From Nocardia africana NBRC 100379 (GTDB lineage Bacteria; Actinomycetota; Actinomycetes; Mycobacteriales; Mycobacteriaceae): 64,000 nucleotides of DNA. The notes under the pieces were generated by a model that made no database searches, was not told the origin of the DNA, and was given only the letters and a program-made list of their open reading frames with translations. Below, one piece after another: positions 60,917-64,000 of the stretch (its first letter is position 1; each line of letters starts with the position of its first letter). Where the stretch lies: positions 186,001-250,000 of the forward strand of contig NZ_BDAV01000009.1 in the NCBI RefSeq assembly GCF_001612635.1, given 5' to 3'. The translations under genes and the position numbers were made by a program.

Positions 60917-63900
60917 GTGATCGTCGGTTCGCAGTCGGGCGCGGGCGGTACCGACGCCCCGCCCACCGCGCCCCCGGGCAGCGACACGAATGGTGAGCCC
61001 CCCGAAGCCCTGACGGAATCCGAAGTCCTCCGGGGCTCCGAAGCCGTGACAGAGTCCCAAGCCTCGACGCACGAAGAAGCCCGCACGGACTCCGAGACCG
61101 CGATCGACTCCGCGGAAGCGACCGACTCACGAACCGGCACAGATGCCGGCCCCTCCGGCCCGACGGTGACCGGCGCCGACGGGCAAGCGGCCCCCGAGGC
61201 CGGCGACCCGGGCTCCGGGCAGCGCACGGCGCACGCTCCGGTGTCGCCGCTGCTGCGCGGGGCTGCGGCGGCACAGCCCCGGACACTCGTCGACATCCTC
61301 GCCGAAACAGCACACGCCTACGCCGACGCCGACGCCGTCGACGACGGCACCGAGGTACTCACCTATCGGGAATTGCTCACGGCGATCGCCGCGTCGGTGG
61401 GCGAATTGCGGGCGGCGGGAATCCGGCGCGGCGACCGGGTCGGGGTGCGGGTCCCGTCGGGGACCGCGCGGCTGTACGTGACCATCCTCGCCGTGCTGCA
61501 CGCCGGAGCCGCCTACGTGCCCGTCGACGCCGACGATCCGGAGGAACGCGCCGACCTGGTCTTCGGCGAGGCCGCGGTCGCCGCGGTCGCCACCGCCGAG
61601 GGCATCACCGTCACACGGCGAGACGACGCCACCACCCGGCCGGACGCCACCGCCGCTGAGCCGGAAGGCACCGTCACGCGCCGCGACGACGACCGCGTGG
61701 CAGCCGACCTCCACGCGTCCGGCCCCACCGTCGACGACGACGCGTGGATCATCTTCACCTCCGGCTCCACCGGAACCCCCAAAGGGGTGGCGGTCACCCA
61801 CCGCAACGCCGCCGCCTTCGTCGACGCCGAAGCGCGAATGTTCCTGCAGCAGGAGCCGATCGGGCCCGGCGACCGGGTGCTGGCCGGACTGTCGGTCGCC
61901 TTCGACGCCTCCTGCGAGGAGATGTGGCTGGCATGGCGGCACGGCGCGTGCCTGGTCCCGGCGCCGCGCGCGCTGGTGCGCAGCGGCATGGACCTGGGCC
62001 CGTGGCTGGTGCGCCGCGAAATCAGCATCGTGTCCACGGTGCCCACCCTGGCCGCCATGTGGCCGCCGGAAGCGCTCGACGCGGTGCGGCTGCTGATCTT
62101 CGGCGGCGAGGCGGTTCCCCCGGAACTGGCCGAGCGGCTCGCCGGCAGCGACGACCGCGAAGTGTGGAACACCTACGGCCCCACCGAGGCCACCGTCGTG
62201 GCGTGCGCGGCACAGCTCACCGGCACGCCGCCCGTGCGCATCGGATTGCCGTTGGACGGCTGGGATCTGGCCGTCGTCGACCCCGACGGCACGCCGGTCG
62301 CCGAGGGACAAGCCGGTGAACTGGTGATCGGCGGCGTCGGACTCGCCCGCTACCTCGACCCGGCCAAGGACGCCGAGAAGTACGCGCCGATGCCGGCCCT
62401 GGGATGGCAGCGCGCCTACCGCTCCGGCGACATGGTGCGCAACGACTCCGCCGGACTGGTCTTCCTCGGCCGCGCCGACGACCAGGTCAAGGTCGGAGGA
62501 CGGCGGATCGAACTCGGCGAACTCGACGCCGCGCTGCAGCACCTGCCCGGCGTCACCGCCGCCGCGGCCGCCGTGCGCACCACCGCCACGGGCACCCCGA
62601 TCCTCGTGGGTTATCTGTCCACCGGCGACGACGGCATCGACCTGACGCGTGCGCGGGAACTGCTCGCCGAACGACTGCCCGCGGCCCTCGTGCCCCGGCT
62701 GGCCGTACTGGACGAATTGCCCACGCGCACATCGGGAAAGGTCGACCGTGACGCGCTGCCGTGGCCGCTGCCCGGCGCCGACGGCGAACTCGGCGCCGGA
62801 CTGGACGGCACCGCGTATTGGCTTGCGGGACTGTGGCATTCGGTGCTCGGCGCCGATGTCGACGGACTCGATTCGGATTTCTTCGACCTCGGTGGCGGTT
62901 CGCTGTCGGCGGCGCAGCTGGTCACCGCGCTGCGTGAACGGCTGCCGCAGATCACCGTCGCCGACCTCTACGATCATCCGCGCCTCGGGGCGCTGGCCGA
63001 ATTCATCGACGCCGCCGCCCCCACCGAACAGGCGCCCACCCGCCACGTCACCCCGACACCGCGGCGCGCGCAATGGATCCAGGTGCTGGCCTCGGTGCCG
63101 CTGACCACCCTCACCGGGCTGCAATGGCTCACCTGGCTCGGCGTGGTCACCAATATCGCCACCCGCTTCGGTGCGCTGCCGTGGATGCCGGGACTGTCGT
63201 GGTGGTGGGCGCTGGCCGGATTCGTGCTGTTCATCTCACCGCCCGGCCGGATGGCGATCTGCGTGGCCGGCGCCCGCATCCTGCTGCGCGGCGTGCGTCC
63301 CGGCAGCTACCCGCGCGGCGGCTCGGTCCATCTGCGCCTGTGGACCGCGGTGCGGATGGCCGAGGCGGCGGGCGCGGAAAACCTCTCCGGCGCACCGTGG
63401 ATGGTGCCGTTCGCCCGCGCGCTGGGGGCACGCATCGGGCGCGGTGTCGATCTGCACACGCTGCCGCCGGTCACCGGCATGCTCGAACTCGGCGACGGCT
63501 GCAGCGTCGAACCGGAAGTGGATCTGGCCGGATACTGGATCGACGGCGACCTCGTGCACATCGGGGAAATCCGCATCGGCCCCGGCGCGGTGGTCGGTTC
63601 CCGCTCCACGGTGATGCCCGGCGCGGTGATCGGCAAGAACGCCGTCATCGAACCCGGCTCGGCGGTATTCGGAAAGGTGAAAGCCGGCCAGAGCTGGGCC
63701 GGATCGCCCGCGGTGAAAGTCGGTCCCGCCGAACATCGCTGGCCCGCCACCACACCGCCGCGCGCGCTGCACTGGGTCCTCGCCTTCGGTGTGACCTCGA
63801 TGCTGCTGTCGGCGCTGCCGGTGATCGCGCTCGCCGCGGGCGGACTCCTGTTGGCCTGGTGGATCCGCGACGAAACCACCCTCACCGGGGCGCTGGCGCA

Positions 63901-64000
63901 CGCGATGCTGATGCTGCCGGTGGCCGCGCTGATCGTGCTCGCCGTCTTCGCCGCGGTGACCGTCGTCGCGATCCGGGTGCTCGCGATCGGATTGACCGAG
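60917..64000 (+). CDS. Pls/PosA-type nonribosomal peptide synthetase (3' partial)
   Basis: 1,028 codons are in the window and the frame is open at its end. GTG 60917 has GGGAGAGG about 11 nt upstream; an upstream GTG at 60866 has no such site. A Glu/Thr/Ser-rich, probably disordered N-terminus of about 120 residues precedes an adenylation domain (residues about 135-610: [32 protein letters not shown]), then a carrier domain with FFDLGGGSL (Ser662). After that come membrane helices and a left-handed beta-helix acyltransferase-like repeat (IRIGPGAVVGSRSTVMPGAVIG) between further helices. This order is that of epsilon-poly-lysine synthetase-type enzymes, which lack condensation domains. The specificity code reads D-A-E-T-I-G-T-V-V-K, lysine-like. 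Confidence 0.88.
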   Translation, partial: MIVGSQSGAGGTDAPPTAPPGSDTNGEPPEALTESEVLRGSEAVTESQASTHEEARTDSETAIDSAEATDSRTGTDAGPSGPTVTGADGQAAPEAGDPGSGQRTAHAPVSPLLRGAAAAQPRTLVDILAETAHAYADADAVDDGTEVLTYRELLTAIAASVGELRAAGIRRGDRVGVRVPSGTARLYVTILAVLHAGAAYVPVDADDPEERADLVFGEAAVAAVATAEGITVTRRDDATTRPDATAAEPEGTVTRRDDDRVAADLHASGPTVDDDAWIIFTSGSTGTPKGVAVTHRNAAAFVDAEARMFLQQEPIGPGDRVLAGLSVAFDASCEEMWLAWRHGACLVPAPRALVRSGMDLGPWLVRREISIVSTVPTLAAMWPPEALDAVRLLIFGGEAVPPELAERLAGSDDREVWNTYGPTEATVVACAAQLTGTPPVRIGLPLDGWDLAVVDPDGTPVAEGQAGELVIGGVGLARYLDPAKDAEKYAPMPALGWQRAYRSGDMVRNDSAGLVFLGRADDQVKVGGRRIELGELDAALQHLPGVTAAAAAVRTTATGTPILVGYLSTGDDGIDLTRARELLAERLPAALVPRLAVLDELPTRTSGKVDRDALPWPLPGADGELGAGLDGTAYWLAGLWHSVLGADVDGLDSDFFDLGGGSLSAAQLVTALRERLPQITVADLYDHPRLGALAEFIDAAAPTEQAPTRHVTPTPRRAQWIQVLASVPLTTLTGLQWLTWLGVVTNIATRFGALPWMPGLSWWWALAGFVLFISPPGRMAICVAGARILLRGVRPGSYPRGGSVHLRLWTAVRMAEAAGAENLSGAPWMVPFARALGARIGRGVDLHTLPPVTGMLELGDGCSVEPEVDLAGYWIDGDLVHIGEIRIGPGAVVGSRSTVMPGAVIGKNAVIEPGSAVFGKVKAGQSWAGSPAVKVGPAEHRWPATTPPRALHWVLAFGVTSMLLSALPVIALAAGGLLLAWWIRDETTLTGALAHAMLMLPVAALIVLAVFAAVTVVAIRVLAIGLTE

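Overview
The window is high-GC DNA with GTG and TTG starts, 4-bp ATGA/GTGA gene overlaps and heavily C/G-ending codons. Several genes have close mycobacterial counterparts: a furA-katG pair, a ChoD-like sterol oxidoreductase, PucR and DUF3556 proteins. Candidate DosR-type and KstR-type operators are also present. Together these point to a Mycobacteriales actinomycete, most likely Nocardia or a near relative (inference). I recognised no rRNA, tRNA, insertion sequence, CRISPR array or phage.

Left part (1-11.2 kb): the end of an unidentified gene, a translationally coupled pair of MutS-type ATPases, a MarR / isochorismatase-fold / MFS efflux operon, an ArsR-SRPBCC pair, a TerC membrane protein, and furA-katG for peroxide defence, ending in a strong hairpin terminator.

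Centre (11.2-30.3 kb): a 0.9-kb regulatory region and one giant 18.2-kb gene for a five-module nonribosomal peptide synthetase of about 6,076 residues, C-A-T-E / C-A-T / C-A-T / C-A-T / C-A-T-TE. It carries its own thioesterase, has no neighbouring tailoring genes or MbtH, and shows specificity codes I cannot match to a known product. Module 2 looks as if it has lost an epimerase domain.

Right of the NRPS (30.8-42.9 kb): choD, a 5'-truncated ABC-2 permease remnant, a DJ-1 / Zn-finger / two-flavodoxin group with a DosR-like box, a LysR/SDR divergent pair, a cytochrome P450 followed by an APH-like phosphotransferase, an epoxide-hydrolase-like enzyme, a membrane diguanylate cyclase with an unusual structured leader, and a methyltransferase.

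42.9-57 kb: a PucR regulator divergent from a Gre-type factor across a striking palindrome, small membrane proteins, a class II amidotransferase, a KstR-box-preceded thiolase-like/DUF3556 pair, an ECF42-type sigma factor with two DGPF proteins and a duplicated 47-bp upstream element, an SMP-30-like protein and a membrane Ser/Thr kinase. 57-64 kb: an MHS-type MFS transporter, a large APC permease, and the first 1,028 codons of a Pls/PosA-type synthetase (adenylation-thiolation-membrane-hexapeptide) that runs off the window.
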